Assembly: GCA_041480845.1 (NCBI GenBank)
Contig: JBGPAU010000003.1
Location: 1-54,758, forward strand
Source: LCIL01 sp041480845
GTDB taxonomy: Bacteria; Patescibacteriota; Microgenomatia; UBA8517
DNA length: 54,758 nt
Direction of reading: 5' to 3'
The notes beneath the pieces are model-generated. The model was not told the DNA's origin, ran no database searches, and saw only the letters and a program-made list of their open reading frames with translations. The first letter of the stretch is position 1. Each line of letters begins with the position of its first letter. Below, one piece after another: positions 1 through 8,610 of the stretch. The translations under genes and the position numbers were made by a program.

Positions 1-11
1 GGTACGTTCGT

Positions 12-31
12 CCCGCTTCTTTAATGGCGGG
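12..31 (+). terminator. GC hairpin before rpoB
   Basis: CCCGC (12-16) pairs with GCGGG (27-31) across a 10-base loop and is followed by a T-rich stretch to about base 45. It could be a terminator or attenuator between an upstream gene (rplL is usual here, but lies outside the window) and rpoB. The stem is only 5 bp, so this is tentative. Confidence 0.3.
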
Positions 32-62
32 CCTTTAGTGTTTTGAGGCCACAAAATATCTA

Positions 63-3000
63 ATGACATCTAAGAAAATATCCCGCAGAAATTTTGGGAA
101 GGAAGAAAAGAATCTACCCGAAATTAATCTTAGCCAAGTTCAAAAAGAAAGCTGGCAGTGGTTCTTGGGAGAAGGAATCAAGGAAGAGTTAATAGCGATT
201 TCCCCGATAGAAGACTTCACCGGTAAAAATTGGCAGTTAAGTTTGGGAGACCACTCCTTGGGAGAACCGACCGTTTCTCCAAAAACCGCTCAGAAAAAAG
301 GAATTACTTATGCTTCCCCCGTCAAAATCCGCGCAACACTTGTAAACAAAAGAACAGGAAAGGAAGTTACACAGGATGTATTCCTCGGGGATGTGCCGCA
401 GATGACAAGCTCGGGAACATTTATCATTAACGGAATAGAAAGGGCCGTTATTAATCAAATTGTCCGTTCGCCGGGAGCTTATTTCTCGGGAGAGCTTGAC
501 CCTTCAAGCGGACGTGTCCTTTATAAAGCAGAAATTCGCCCCTTACATGGAAGCTGGCTTGAATTTGAAACCACAAGGGCTGACATAATCTACGCAAGAA
601 TTGACAGACGCAGAAAAGTGCTGGCAACGGTTTTTCTGAGAGCTTTGGGACTTGCATCCGATCAGGAGATAGTCAATGCGTTCGCCGAAATAGATAAAAA
701 TGCCGACCATAAGTATATTGCGGCAACGTTGAGCAAGGATTCTACAAAAAGTCAGGAAGAGGCGTTGATTGAAATTTATAGGAAAATGAGGCCGGGGGAA
801 CCTGCCGTGCTTGATAACGCCGAGGCTCTTTTTGCAAGTTTGTTTACAGACGGCAGAAGGTATGATCTGGGCCGGGTAGGCAGATTCAAGATAAATAAGC
901 GCTTGGGGGTAAATCTTCCCAACGAAAAAAGCACCTGGGTACTGACAAGACAGGATGCGGTTGCAGCCGTAACCTATCTTATCGGTTTGCAAAACGGGGT
1001 AGGAAAACTTGACGATATTGACCACTTAAGTAACCGCAGGTTGAGAAGAGTCGGCGAGCTTGTTGCCGTAAATGCTTTCAGGGTGGGACTACTTCGGCTT
1101 GAAAGAAGCGTTAAAGAAAAGATGAGCCTAATCTCCCCCGATGATAAACCTCTTCCGGCCACTCTTATTAACGCACGTCCCTTAATTGCTTCCTTGAATG
1201 AATTTTTCAGAAGCAATCAGCTTTCGACAATCCTGGATGACACAAATCCTTTAAGCGAGGTGGATAACCTTAGGCGTATTTCCGTGCTTGGAACGGGCGG
1301 GATAAATAGAGAAAGAGCCAGCTTCTCCATCCGTGACGTTAATGCTTCACAATATGGAAGAATTGACCCTGTCAGAAGTCCGGAAGGACCAAATATAGGT
1401 CTTGTTACTTACTTGGCGCTGTATGCCAAGGTTGATGAATTCGGATTTATAGAAGCTCCTTACAGGAAAGTGGAAAAAGTCGGGAAGAAGGTAAGAGTTA
1501 CGGATGAAGTGGTTTATCTGACCGCGGACGATGAGGAAGATCATTATATTACCCATTCCGGGGTCGGAACGGATGCTGAAGGCTACATTACGGACAAGCG
1601 TGTGCCCTTGAGATATCGTGGTAAATTTATCGAAGGCGCTGCAAATTTGGTTGAGTATATTGATGTGACGCCGAGAGAAGTAGTCGGTGCCTCCGCATCT
1701 TTAATTCCCTTCCTGGCAAATGACGAAGGCAACAGGGCCCTAATGGGAAGCAACATGCAATGTCAGGCTGTCCCCCTTGTTAATCCGGAGTCTCCCGTAG
1801 TCGGGACGGGAATGGAGGGAGTAATTTCTGAAGGAATGCAAAGAGTAATCCGTGCAAGGCACGCCGGGGTTGTTGAGTATGTTGACGGCGAAAAAGTTGT
1901 GGTCAAACTTGATAAAAAGGCAGAAGAAGAGAATGTAAAAACCATTGATGTTGAAATTACCGAAGGGGGCAAAAAGGAGGTCTATTATTTGACCAAATTT
2001 AAGCGTACTGCCCATTCAACTTGCTATAATCAGATGGCCAGAGTTACCCCCGGACAAAAAGTTAAAATGGGGGACCTTTTGGTTGACGGTCCGGCAAGCG
2101 AGGATGGGGAGCTCGGACTGGGACGCAATTTGACGATTGCCTATACAAGCTTCGGAGGCTACGGATTTGAAGATGCAATTCTTATATCCGAAAGACTGGT
2201 AAAAGAAGACCTTTTGACATCAATTCACATCGAGGAGTATGAAGCAGAGGTGGTGGATACCAAGCTTGGCCCGGAGGAAATAACCAACGACATTCCCAAC
2301 GTTTCCGAGGCGGAGCTGGCTAACCTTGCCGGCGACGGGATTGTTATGATTGGGGCAGAAGTTGGACCGAATGACATATTGGTAGGTAAGATTGCTCCAA
2401 AAGGTGAAACCGAACTTACCTCTGAGGAAAGACTTTTAAGGGCTATTTTTGGTGAGAAAGCACGCGAAGTCAGGGACACTTCCCTTCGGATTCCCCATGG
2501 TGAACGCGGGATTGTGGTAGACGTTCAGATCTTGGATAGAGATAAGGGGGACGAGCTTGGCCCGGGAGTAATAATGAAAGTTATCGTGCGCGTTGCCCAG
2601 ATTAGAAAAATTACCGTTGGGGATAAAGTTGCGGGACGCCACGGAAATAAAGGTGTGGTGGCCAAGATTTTGCCGGTTTCGGATATGCCTTACATGGCGG
2701 ACGGAACCTCTGTAGATATTCTCATTTCCCCCCTTTCCGTCATTTCGCGTATGAATCTTGGGCAACTTATGGAGGCACATCTCGGGTGGGCTCTTAAGAC
2801 TAAAAATGAAAAAGGGTCTTTACCTGTTTTTGACAAAATCGGAGCCGATATTATTGCCAAAGAGCTTGCTGAGGCAGGCCTTCCGGTTACGGGTAAGACA
2901 AGGCTTTTTGACGGTAGGACTGGAGAGGCCTTTAAAGAAGACACCGTGGTTGGGATTAGCTACATAATGAAGCTGATCCACATGGTTGAGGATAAAACCC

Positions 3001-3431
3001 ATGCAAGAAGCACCGGTCCGTACTCTTTGGTTACACAACAGCCGTTGGGTGGAAAAGCCCAAATGGGAGGCCAGAGACTCGGGGAAATGGAAGTTTGGGC
3101 GCTTGAATCTCACAGGGCGGCTCATACCTTGCAGGAAATGCTTACGATTAAAAGCGATGACGTACTGGGCCGTGCTAAGGCGTTTGAAGCGATTGTCAAA
3201 GGCGTTGAAATTCCGGAGGCCACAATTCCTGAAAGCTTTAAAGTCCTTGTCCGTGAACTCAACTCACTTGGCTTAGCTGTGGAACCAAAGGGCGCGGTTG
3301 TTGCCAAAGTCGACGAAGGGGCAGTGGCAGAAGGATTGGATCTTGCCAAAGCAGCCGGAGCCGAAATAGTTGCAACCGAAGAACTAACATCAGACAAGGG
3401 ACCTATGGAAATAGAGGAGGTAGTAGCTTAA
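63..3431 (+). CDS. rpoB: DNA-directed RNA polymerase beta subunit
   Basis: Catalytic beta subunit of RNA polymerase, 1122 residues, full length for the compact bacterial form. Visible landmarks are the rifampicin pocket (NPLSE near residue 395, RRIS near 405), the stretch DPVRSPEGPNIGL, the NRALMGSNMQ block, and the C-terminal GGKAQMGGQRLGEMEVWALE region that contacts beta prime. In the rifampicin cluster the positions equivalent to E. coli Q513 and H526 are T389 and N402, while D516 and S531 are kept. The gene is followed after 7 bases by rpoC, the usual operon partner. The ATG at 63 has no obvious Shine-Dalgarno; the true 5' regulatory region may lie outside the window. Confidence 0.98.
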   Translation: MTSKKISRRNFGKEEKNLPEINLSQVQKESWQWFLGEGIKEELIAISPIEDFTGKNWQLSLGDHSLGEPTVSPKTAQKKGITYASPVKIRATLVNKRTGKEVTQDVFLGDVPQMTSSGTFIINGIERAVINQIVRSPGAYFSGELDPSSGRVLYKAEIRPLHGSWLEFETTRADIIYARIDRRRKVLATVFLRALGLASDQEIVNAFAEIDKNADHKYIAATLSKDSTKSQEEALIEIYRKMRPGEPAVLDNAEALFASLFTDGRRYDLGRVGRFKINKRLGVNLPNEKSTWVLTRQDAVAAVTYLIGLQNGVGKLDDIDHLSNRRLRRVGELVAVNAFRVGLLRLERSVKEKMSLISPDDKPLPATLINARPLIASLNEFFRSNQLSTILDDTNPLSEVDNLRRISVLGTGGINRERASFSIRDVNASQYGRIDPVRSPEGPNIGLVTYLALYAKVDEFGFIEAPYRKVEKVGKKVRVTDEVVYLTADDEEDHYITHSGVGTDAEGYITDKRVPLRYRGKFIEGAANLVEYIDVTPREVVGASASLIPFLANDEGNRALMGSNMQCQAVPLVNPESPVVGTGMEGVISEGMQRVIRARHAGVVEYVDGEKVVVKLDKKAEEENVKTIDVEITEGGKKEVYYLTKFKRTAHSTCYNQMARVTPGQKVKMGDLLVDGPASEDGELGLGRNLTIAYTSFGGYGFEDAILISERLVKEDLLTSIHIEEYEAEVVDTKLGPEEITNDIPNVSEAELANLAGDGIVMIGAEVGPNDILVGKIAPKGETELTSEERLLRAIFGEKAREVRDTSLRIPHGERGIVVDVQILDRDKGDELGPGVIMKVIVRVAQIRKITVGDKVAGRHGNKGVVAKILPVSDMPYMADGTSVDILISPLSVISRMNLGQLMEAHLGWALKTKNEKGSLPVFDKIGADIIAKELAEAGLPVTGKTRLFDGRTGEAFKEDTVVGISYIMKLIHMVEDKTHARSTGPYSLVTQQPLGGKAQMGGQRLGEMEVWALESHRAAHTLQEMLTIKSDDVLGRAKAFEAIVKGVEIPEATIPESFKVLVRELNSLGLAVEPKGAVVAKVDEGAVAEGLDLAKAAGAEIVATEELTSDKGPMEIEEVVA

Positions 3432-3438
3432 TAAGACT

Positions 3439-6400
3439 ATGGAACAACTTGCAGATCTGAAAAACTTGGCCGATTTTAAGAGTTTATTGGTCAAATTTGC
3501 CTCGCCGGAGGAAATTAGAGCCTGGAGCCGTGGCGAAATTACCAAACCGGAAACCATTAATTACAGGACTCTTAAACCCGAAAAAGACGGTCTATTTGAT
3601 GAAAGAATCTTCGGTCCTACCAAAGATTGGGAGTGTTACTGCGGAAAATATAAGAGAATAAGATACAAAGGGGTGATCTGTGATAAATGCGGAGTTGAAG
3701 TTACTCAATCAAGAGTCAGGCGCGAGAGAATGGGTCATATCACTCTGGCGACTCCCACAGCCCACGTTTGGTTTTTCAAAGGCGCGCCTTCAAAAATCTC
3801 CCTTCTTCTCGGAGTGGCTCCGAGGGGGATCGAGCAAGTTATTTACTTCGCAAGATATCTGGTTACCGAGGTTGATGAAGAAAAGAAAAAAGACGCCCTC
3901 AAAAATATTCTAAAAGCCAAAGACGAAAGGCTGAATGGGGTCGCGGAAAATTTTAAATCACGCCACGATGCTCTTAAAATTGAGGAAAAGGAAGCAAAAG
4001 AAAAAATCGCGGCTAAGATTAAAAATCGGGAGCAGGCTTCTTTAGCCACGGCCGAGATCGAATTAAACTTGAGAAAGAAAGAGGCAGCGGTTAACGAGGA
4101 AGAAAAAGCCACCATGAACAAAACCGGTGAACTTTTCGATAATCTTGCGGCCGTTGCAAAAGGCTTGCGTGCCCTAAGCATTTTAAGTGAGGAAGAATTT
4201 GACGAGCTTTACGAACACGAAGCTACGGAGTTCTTTACGGCGAAAATGGGAGCCGACGCGATTCTTAATGCGATCGAAAAAATTAATTTGGAAGACGTCT
4301 CGAAGACGTTGAGAGAAGAAATTGGCACAATTAAAGGCGGAAGCAGCAAGTATGTAAAACTTGTTAAAAGACTAAAGCTTATTGACGGACTTAGGCGGGC
4401 CAAGGTTAACCCTTCCTGGATGATTCTAAGGGTACTGCCCGTTCTTCCTCCGGACTTAAGACCCATGGTGCAACTTTCCGGCGGTCGTTTTGCCACGAGC
4501 GACTTAAATGATCTATATAGGCGTGTTATCAACAGAAATAACCGTTTAAAGCACTTGATTTCACTTGGAGCTCCGGAAATAATCTTGCGAAACGAAAAAA
4601 GAATGCTTCAGGAAGCAGTTGATTCTTTGATTGATGCAAGCCAAAGGAAGGCAACCAGAAAAAGCCGCGGCAGGCAGCCACTAAGATCTCTAAGCGATAT
4701 GCTTCGCGGTAAGCAAGGAAGATTCAGGCAGAACTTATTGGGTAAAAGAGTCGATTATTCGGGAAGAAGCGTTGTCATAGTAGGTCCCGAGCTTAAACTC
4801 ACACAGTGCGGGCTTCCCAAAGATATGGCTTTGGAAATGTTCAAGCCTTTTGTACTTCGCGAGATGATCGCAAGGGGAATTGCCCCCAACGTCAAAAGTG
4901 CCAAAAACATGCTCGATAGGCGTCCCCCTGAAGTTTTTGACATTCTCGAAGAAATTACCAAGGACCACCCGGTTCTACTTAACCGTGCCCCTACTTTACA
5001 TAAACTTTCGATTCAGTCATTTTATCCGGTACTTATAGAAGGAAGCGCCATCAGGCTTCATCCCGCGGTTTGTTCCGGATTTAACGCCGATTTTGACGGC
5101 GATCAAATGGCGGTCCATGTTCCTCTTTCGACAAAAGCGGTTGAAGAGGCAAAAACCTTGATGCTTCCGACAAACAATTTACTTAAACCCAGCGATGGCG
5201 GACCTGCGGCCACCCCGTCCAGTAAGGAAATTGCACTCGGTGCATATTACCTGACCAGCGAAGATACGAGACTTCCTGCCTATCCGACAATTTTTGCGGA
5301 CAAGGATGAAGCAATTTATGTCTACCAATCAGATCATCTTGAGATCAGACAGAAAATAGCGGTAAAGATCGGCAAGGGGATAGTCGAAACTACTGTGGGC
5401 AGACTTCTTTTCAATGAAGTCTTACCGGAAAATTTTGATTTTATCAATGAGGCAGTGACCTCTTCGGTTATCAAATCTCTGTTTGTTAAAGCCTATGCGA
5501 CGGTTTCAAGAGAACGCGTGGTGCAACTTGTCGATGATATTAAAGATCTCGGATTTTTTGGCGGAACCATGTCCGGAATCTCATTCGGTATTTTTGATGC
5601 CAAACTTTACCCCGGAAAAGCCAAAGTGCTCGAAGAAGCCGACGATCGGGTTTCCGAAATAGAGGACAATTTCAACCAGGGTCTTATTACGGCTGAAGAA
5701 AAAAGGCGCCTTACTCAGGAAGTTTGGATTGAAGTCTCGGAAGATTTGGCCGATAAAACCTGGAACGAGATGGAAGCAACAAACCCGATCCGTGTAGTAA
5801 TTGATGCCAAAGTGGGTCGTGCTTCAAGGGATCAGGTTAAGCAGCTCGCTGCAATCCGCGGACTCGTTGTTGACCCTCTTGGAAAAATTGTTGAACTTCC
5901 TATTAAGAGTAACTTTAGGGAAGGCCTTTCCGTATTTGAATACGTTACTTCCTCCCGCGGTTCCAGAAAAGGTCTAACCGACACTGCTATTAAAACCGCA
6001 GACGCGGGGTATCTTACAAGAAGGCTGGTAGACGTTGCTCATGATGTTATCGTAAGATTGGAAGATTGCGGAACGAAAGAAGGTTATGAAATTAAGAAAG
6101 AATCCCGTCCTCATGTTTTTGCCCAAAGAATTTTCGGCAGATTTGCCGCCAAAGATGTTATTGCTCCTAAAGGAAAGACTGTACTGGCCGCGGCAGGAGA
6201 AATTATCGATGAAGCCACAGCCAAGAAAATTGATGAAGCAGGAATTATTTCGGTTATAGTCAGGTCTCCTTTAACCTGTGAGGCCAGATACGGAATGTGC
6301 GTAAAGTGCTACGGTTGGGATCTTGGAACCAAGAGTACGGTAGAAGTCGGAATGCCGGTTGGAGTCGTTGCGGCTCAGTCAATCGGAGAGCCCGGAACCC

Positions 6401-7158
6401 AACTTACTCTGCGTACAAAGCACGCCGCAGGTGTTGTCGGAGTCGATGTTACTCAAGGGTTACCCAGAGTTGAGGAATTGGTTGAAGCCAGGCTTCCTAA
6501 AGTTGTCTCGGCCTTAAGCGAAATTACAGGTAAGGCCCACATTTTGGAAACCGATGAAGGTTGGAAAGTTACAATCACCTCTAAAGGTACTCCCAAAGAA
6601 GAGAAAGAATATATTATTGCCAAAACTCTTGAACTTGCAGTTGAAGACGGAGCTATAGTTGAGGCCGGAGAAGCTCTTGCCAAGGGGGCCCTCGATATTA
6701 AAGATATCCTTTCGATTAAGGGCTTAAGAGCCGCGCAGGAATATCTTGTCAGTGAAATCCAAAAAGTTTATGAATCTCAAGGGATTCCGATCAACGACAG
6801 GCATTTTGAGGTTATTGCCAGGAAGATGAGCGACGAAGTCAGAATGGTTACAACTGGAGATACTCCATTCCTTCCGGGGGAGCTCGCCAGTCGTGCCAGT
6901 TTTGAGGAAGAAAATGATAAAGTTTTGGCCGCCGGGGGGGAACCGGCAAGCGCCCAGCAAGTGGTTTTGGGAATTACGAGGAGAGCACTTTATACGGACA
7001 GCTGGCTTTCTGCAGCCTCATTTGAGCAGACAACAGATGTTCTTACTGAAGCTTCACTCTTGGGCCGTGAAGACAAACTTGTCGGCCTCAAGGAAAACGT
7101 TATAATTGGGAGGCTTATTCCGGTTACCGCGGAAAGAGCGGCGATGAATCAAGGTTAA
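3439..7158 (+). CDS. rpoC: DNA-directed RNA polymerase beta' subunit
   Basis: Beta prime subunit, 1239 residues. The N-terminal zinc finger is intact (C66, C68, C81, C84). The catalytic Mg-binding motif NADFDGDQM is at about residues 549-557. A second zinc site is formed by the cysteine of EDCGTKEG and the CEARYGMCVKC cluster, and the trigger-loop stretch GEPGTQLTLRTKH follows it. A lysine/glutamate-rich insertion (about residues 150-225) after the zinc finger looks like a coiled coil. A GGAGG sequence sits inside the 3' end of rpoB, rather far (about 20 bases) from this ATG. Only one base separates it from rpsL, so the four genes rpoB-rpoC-rpsL-rpsG look like one transcript. Confidence 0.98.
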   Translation: MEQLADLKNLADFKSLLVKFASPEEIRAWSRGEITKPETINYRTLKPEKDGLFDERIFGPTKDWECYCGKYKRIRYKGVICDKCGVEVTQSRVRRERMGHITLATPTAHVWFFKGAPSKISLLLGVAPRGIEQVIYFARYLVTEVDEEKKKDALKNILKAKDERLNGVAENFKSRHDALKIEEKEAKEKIAAKIKNREQASLATAEIELNLRKKEAAVNEEEKATMNKTGELFDNLAAVAKGLRALSILSEEEFDELYEHEATEFFTAKMGADAILNAIEKINLEDVSKTLREEIGTIKGGSSKYVKLVKRLKLIDGLRRAKVNPSWMILRVLPVLPPDLRPMVQLSGGRFATSDLNDLYRRVINRNNRLKHLISLGAPEIILRNEKRMLQEAVDSLIDASQRKATRKSRGRQPLRSLSDMLRGKQGRFRQNLLGKRVDYSGRSVVIVGPELKLTQCGLPKDMALEMFKPFVLREMIARGIAPNVKSAKNMLDRRPPEVFDILEEITKDHPVLLNRAPTLHKLSIQSFYPVLIEGSAIRLHPAVCSGFNADFDGDQMAVHVPLSTKAVEEAKTLMLPTNNLLKPSDGGPAATPSSKEIALGAYYLTSEDTRLPAYPTIFADKDEAIYVYQSDHLEIRQKIAVKIGKGIVETTVGRLLFNEVLPENFDFINEAVTSSVIKSLFVKAYATVSRERVVQLVDDIKDLGFFGGTMSGISFGIFDAKLYPGKAKVLEEADDRVSEIEDNFNQGLITAEEKRRLTQEVWIEVSEDLADKTWNEMEATNPIRVVIDAKVGRASRDQVKQLAAIRGLVVDPLGKIVELPIKSNFREGLSVFEYVTSSRGSRKGLTDTAIKTADAGYLTRRLVDVAHDVIVRLEDCGTKEGYEIKKESRPHVFAQRIFGRFAAKDVIAPKGKTVLAAAGEIIDEATAKKIDEAGIISVIVRSPLTCEARYGMCVKCYGWDLGTKSTVEVGMPVGVVAAQSIGEPGTQLTLRTKHAAGVVGVDVTQGLPRVEELVEARLPKVVSALSEITGKAHILETDEGWKVTITSKGTPKEEKEYIIAKTLELAVEDGAIVEAGEALAKGALDIKDILSIKGLRAAQEYLVSEIQKVYESQGIPINDRHFEVIARKMSDEVRMVTTGDTPFLPGELASRASFEEENDKVLAAGGEPASAQQVVLGITRRALYTDSWLSAASFEQTTDVLTEASLLGREDKLVGLKENVIIGRLIPVTAERAAMNQG

Positions 7159-7159
7159 C

Positions 7160-7588
7160 ATGCCAACAATTAATCAACTGACAAGAAAAGGCAGGAAAAA
7201 GATTGTCAAAAAGACAAAAACCACGGCTCTTAAGAGATGGTTTAATGCCAAGGACAGAAAGTTTTCGATAAGTCACGCTACTTTTAAGCGGGGGGTTGTA
7301 CTGGCTGTTAGAACCATGACGCCCAAAAAACCTAACTCGGCCCTTCGTAAAGTTGCCAGAGTACGCCTTTCAAATAAGCAGGAAATCACGGCTTATATTC
7401 CGGGTGAAGGACATGAATTGGCGGAACATTCAATCGTATTGGTCCGCGGCGGTCGTGTCAAAGATCTTCCGGGAGTTAAATATCACATAGTTAGAGGTAA
7501 ATATGACACGACCGGAGTAGCAGGCAGGCAAACGGGGAGAAGCAGATACGGAGCCAAGAAAGGACAGGCAGGAGCTAAGGCAGCTTAA
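7160..7588 (+). CDS. rpsL: Small ribosomal subunit protein uS12
   Basis: S12 of the decoding centre, 142 residues. The hallmark blocks TPKKPNSALRKVARVRL and RGGRVKDLPGVKYH are intact, and the lysines that usually mutate in streptomycin resistance are unchanged. Between the N-terminal MPTINQLTRKGRKK and the TPKKPNS block there is a lysine-rich stretch that differs from the usual QRRGVC-type segment and is slightly long. It is placed one base after rpoC and six bases before rpsG, the standard str-operon order. Confidence 0.97.
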   Translation: MPTINQLTRKGRKKIVKKTKTTALKRWFNAKDRKFSISHATFKRGVVLAVRTMTPKKPNSALRKVARVRLSNKQEITAYIPGEGHELAEHSIVLVRGGRVKDLPGVKYHIVRGKYDTTGVAGRQTGRSRYGAKKGQAGAKAA

Positions 7589-7594
7589 TCAAAA

Positions 7595-8074
7595 ATGGCA
7601 AGAAAAGGAACAGTCAGACCAAAAATTTTAGAGCCGGATCCCGTTTATGGGAACCGCTTGGTAACAAAACTTATCAATAGGAGTATGCGTGACGGTAAAA
7701 AATCTGTGGCCAGAACTGAAATTTATGAAGCTTTTGAAATAATCAAAGAAAAGTCAGAAGGGGATCCTTTGAAAGTTTTTAATCAGGCTTTGGGAAATAT
7801 CAAACCGACCATGGAAGTCAGAGCCCGGAGAATCGGAGGAGCAGCCTATCAGGTTCCGGCTCCCGTAAGAGGTACCAGAAGTGAATCCTTGGCGATAAGA
7901 TGGCTAATAGCGGCTGCAAATGCCAGATCGAATTCCGATTTTCATACCTACGGCAAGAAACTTGCCGCTGAAATAACAGATGCAGCCAAAGGCGAAGGCG
8001 CGGCTGTAAAGAAAAGAACAGACATGGAAAGAGTTGCCGAAGCCAACAAAGCCTTTGCCCACTTCAGGTGGTAA
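7595..8074 (+). CDS. rpsG: Small ribosomal subunit protein uS7
   Basis: S7, 159 residues, which nucleates the head of the 30S subunit. The N-terminal MARKGTVRPKILEPDPVYGN and central GGAAYQVPAPVRGTRSESLAIRWL segments are typical of the family. It ends the rpoBC-rpsLG run: the next gene lies on the opposite strand only two bases after the stop. fusA, which usually follows directly, has its own promoter about 500 bases downstream. Confidence 0.97.
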   Translation: MARKGTVRPKILEPDPVYGNRLVTKLINRSMRDGKKSVARTEIYEAFEIIKEKSEGDPLKVFNQALGNIKPTMEVRARRIGGAAYQVPAPVRGTRSESLAIRWLIAAANARSNSDFHTYGKKLAAEITDAAKGEGAAVKKRTDMERVAEANKAFAHFRW

Positions 8075-8076
8075 GC

Positions 8077-8478
8077 CTAGTGTTTAAGAAGAAAATCTAA
8101 ACCTCCCTGGATATTTTCCACCCACTCGTCTGAAACATCTCCTTCAATTTCGAAACTCTCCTTAAATCTTCCGTCTCGTGTTCCTAGACTTCCGGGGTTT
8201 TTGACCCTAAATTCGGCGTTTTTTTCCAATATGCTATATGGGTTTAGTGGTCCATGGATAGTATCCCACGACCTTATATCTATGCCGCTTAGACTATCAT
8301 CATCCCAATGGCTTTGAATTTCGACCAGTGTGCTATCTATTAGAACTAGTCGCCGGTCGTATGTTGTATGGTCAGCTGACTTTTCTAATAAATGACATGC
8401 TGTTTCCCAAAGAAGTCCAAGCTTCTCTTGTTCAATAGTTGGAGTTAGAGTTTCTGTGGGCTTAGTTTCGGCTGACAT
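8077..8478 (-). CDS. Hypothetical protein inverted within the str operon
   Basis: A 133-residue protein I do not recognise, encoded against the surrounding ribosomal genes. It has no membrane segment or signal peptide. It is acidic, with many Asp, Glu, Ser and Thr, and ends in GGLDFLLKH. I chose the ATG at 8478 (MSAETKPTET) because a near-consensus promoter (TTGACA, 17 bases, TCTAAT) lies just upstream and its -10 box ends seven bases before that ATG. An upstream in-frame start at 8514 would lie in the -35 box. The strong private promoter argues that it is a real gene rather than an antisense shadow. Its 3' end nearly abuts rpsG, so the two are convergent. Function unknown. Confidence 0.7.
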   Translation of the reverse strand: MSAETKPTETLTPTIEQEKLGLLWETACHLLEKSADHTTYDRRLVLIDSTLVEIQSHWDDDSLSGIDIRSWDTIHGPLNPYSILEKNAEFRVKNPGSLGTRDGRFKESFEIEGDVSDEWVENIQGGLDFLLKH

Positions 8479-8485
8479 TTTGCCA

Positions 8486-8514
8486 ATTAGACATCTAAAA
8501 TTCTCTTTTGTCAA
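8486..8514 (-). promoter_or_regulatory. Promoter of the inverted hypothetical gene
   Basis: On the minus strand TTGACA (8509-8514), a 17-base spacer and TCTAAT (8486-8491). Seven bases separate the -10 box from the ATG at 8478, so the predicted transcript starts essentially at the start codon. Confidence 0.75.
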
Positions 8515-8535
8515 GACATCTCAATCAAGTACGCA

Positions 8536-8564
8536 TTGAATTACTACCGGCTTGCTGGTAGAAT
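8536..8564 (+). promoter_or_regulatory. fusA promoter
   Basis: TTGAAT (8536-8541), 17-base spacer, TAGAAT (8559-8564). It predicts a start near 8571 and a leader of about 40 bases before fusA. It runs back-to-back with the promoter of the inverted orphan gene. Confidence 0.7.
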
Positions 8565-8572
8565 TACACTTG

Positions 8573-8591
8573 CTTCCGAAAGGAAGTTTTT
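8573..8591 (+). promoter_or_regulatory. fusA leader hairpin, possible attenuator
   Basis: CTTCC-GAAA-GGAAG is a GNRA-tetraloop hairpin immediately followed by five T and then TATTTGTT. It begins about two bases after the predicted transcription start, so it would be the first structure in the fusA mRNA. It has the form of a small intrinsic terminator or of a 5' stabilising hairpin. Confidence 0.5.
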
Positions 8592-8610
8592 ATTTGTTAT
8601 AGAATAAGAT

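Noticed and set aside
543..1025. Long antisense frames over rpoB and other ribosomal genes
   Set aside because: They are shadows of strongly coding sequence, with no promoter or ribosome-binding site and no family resemblance.
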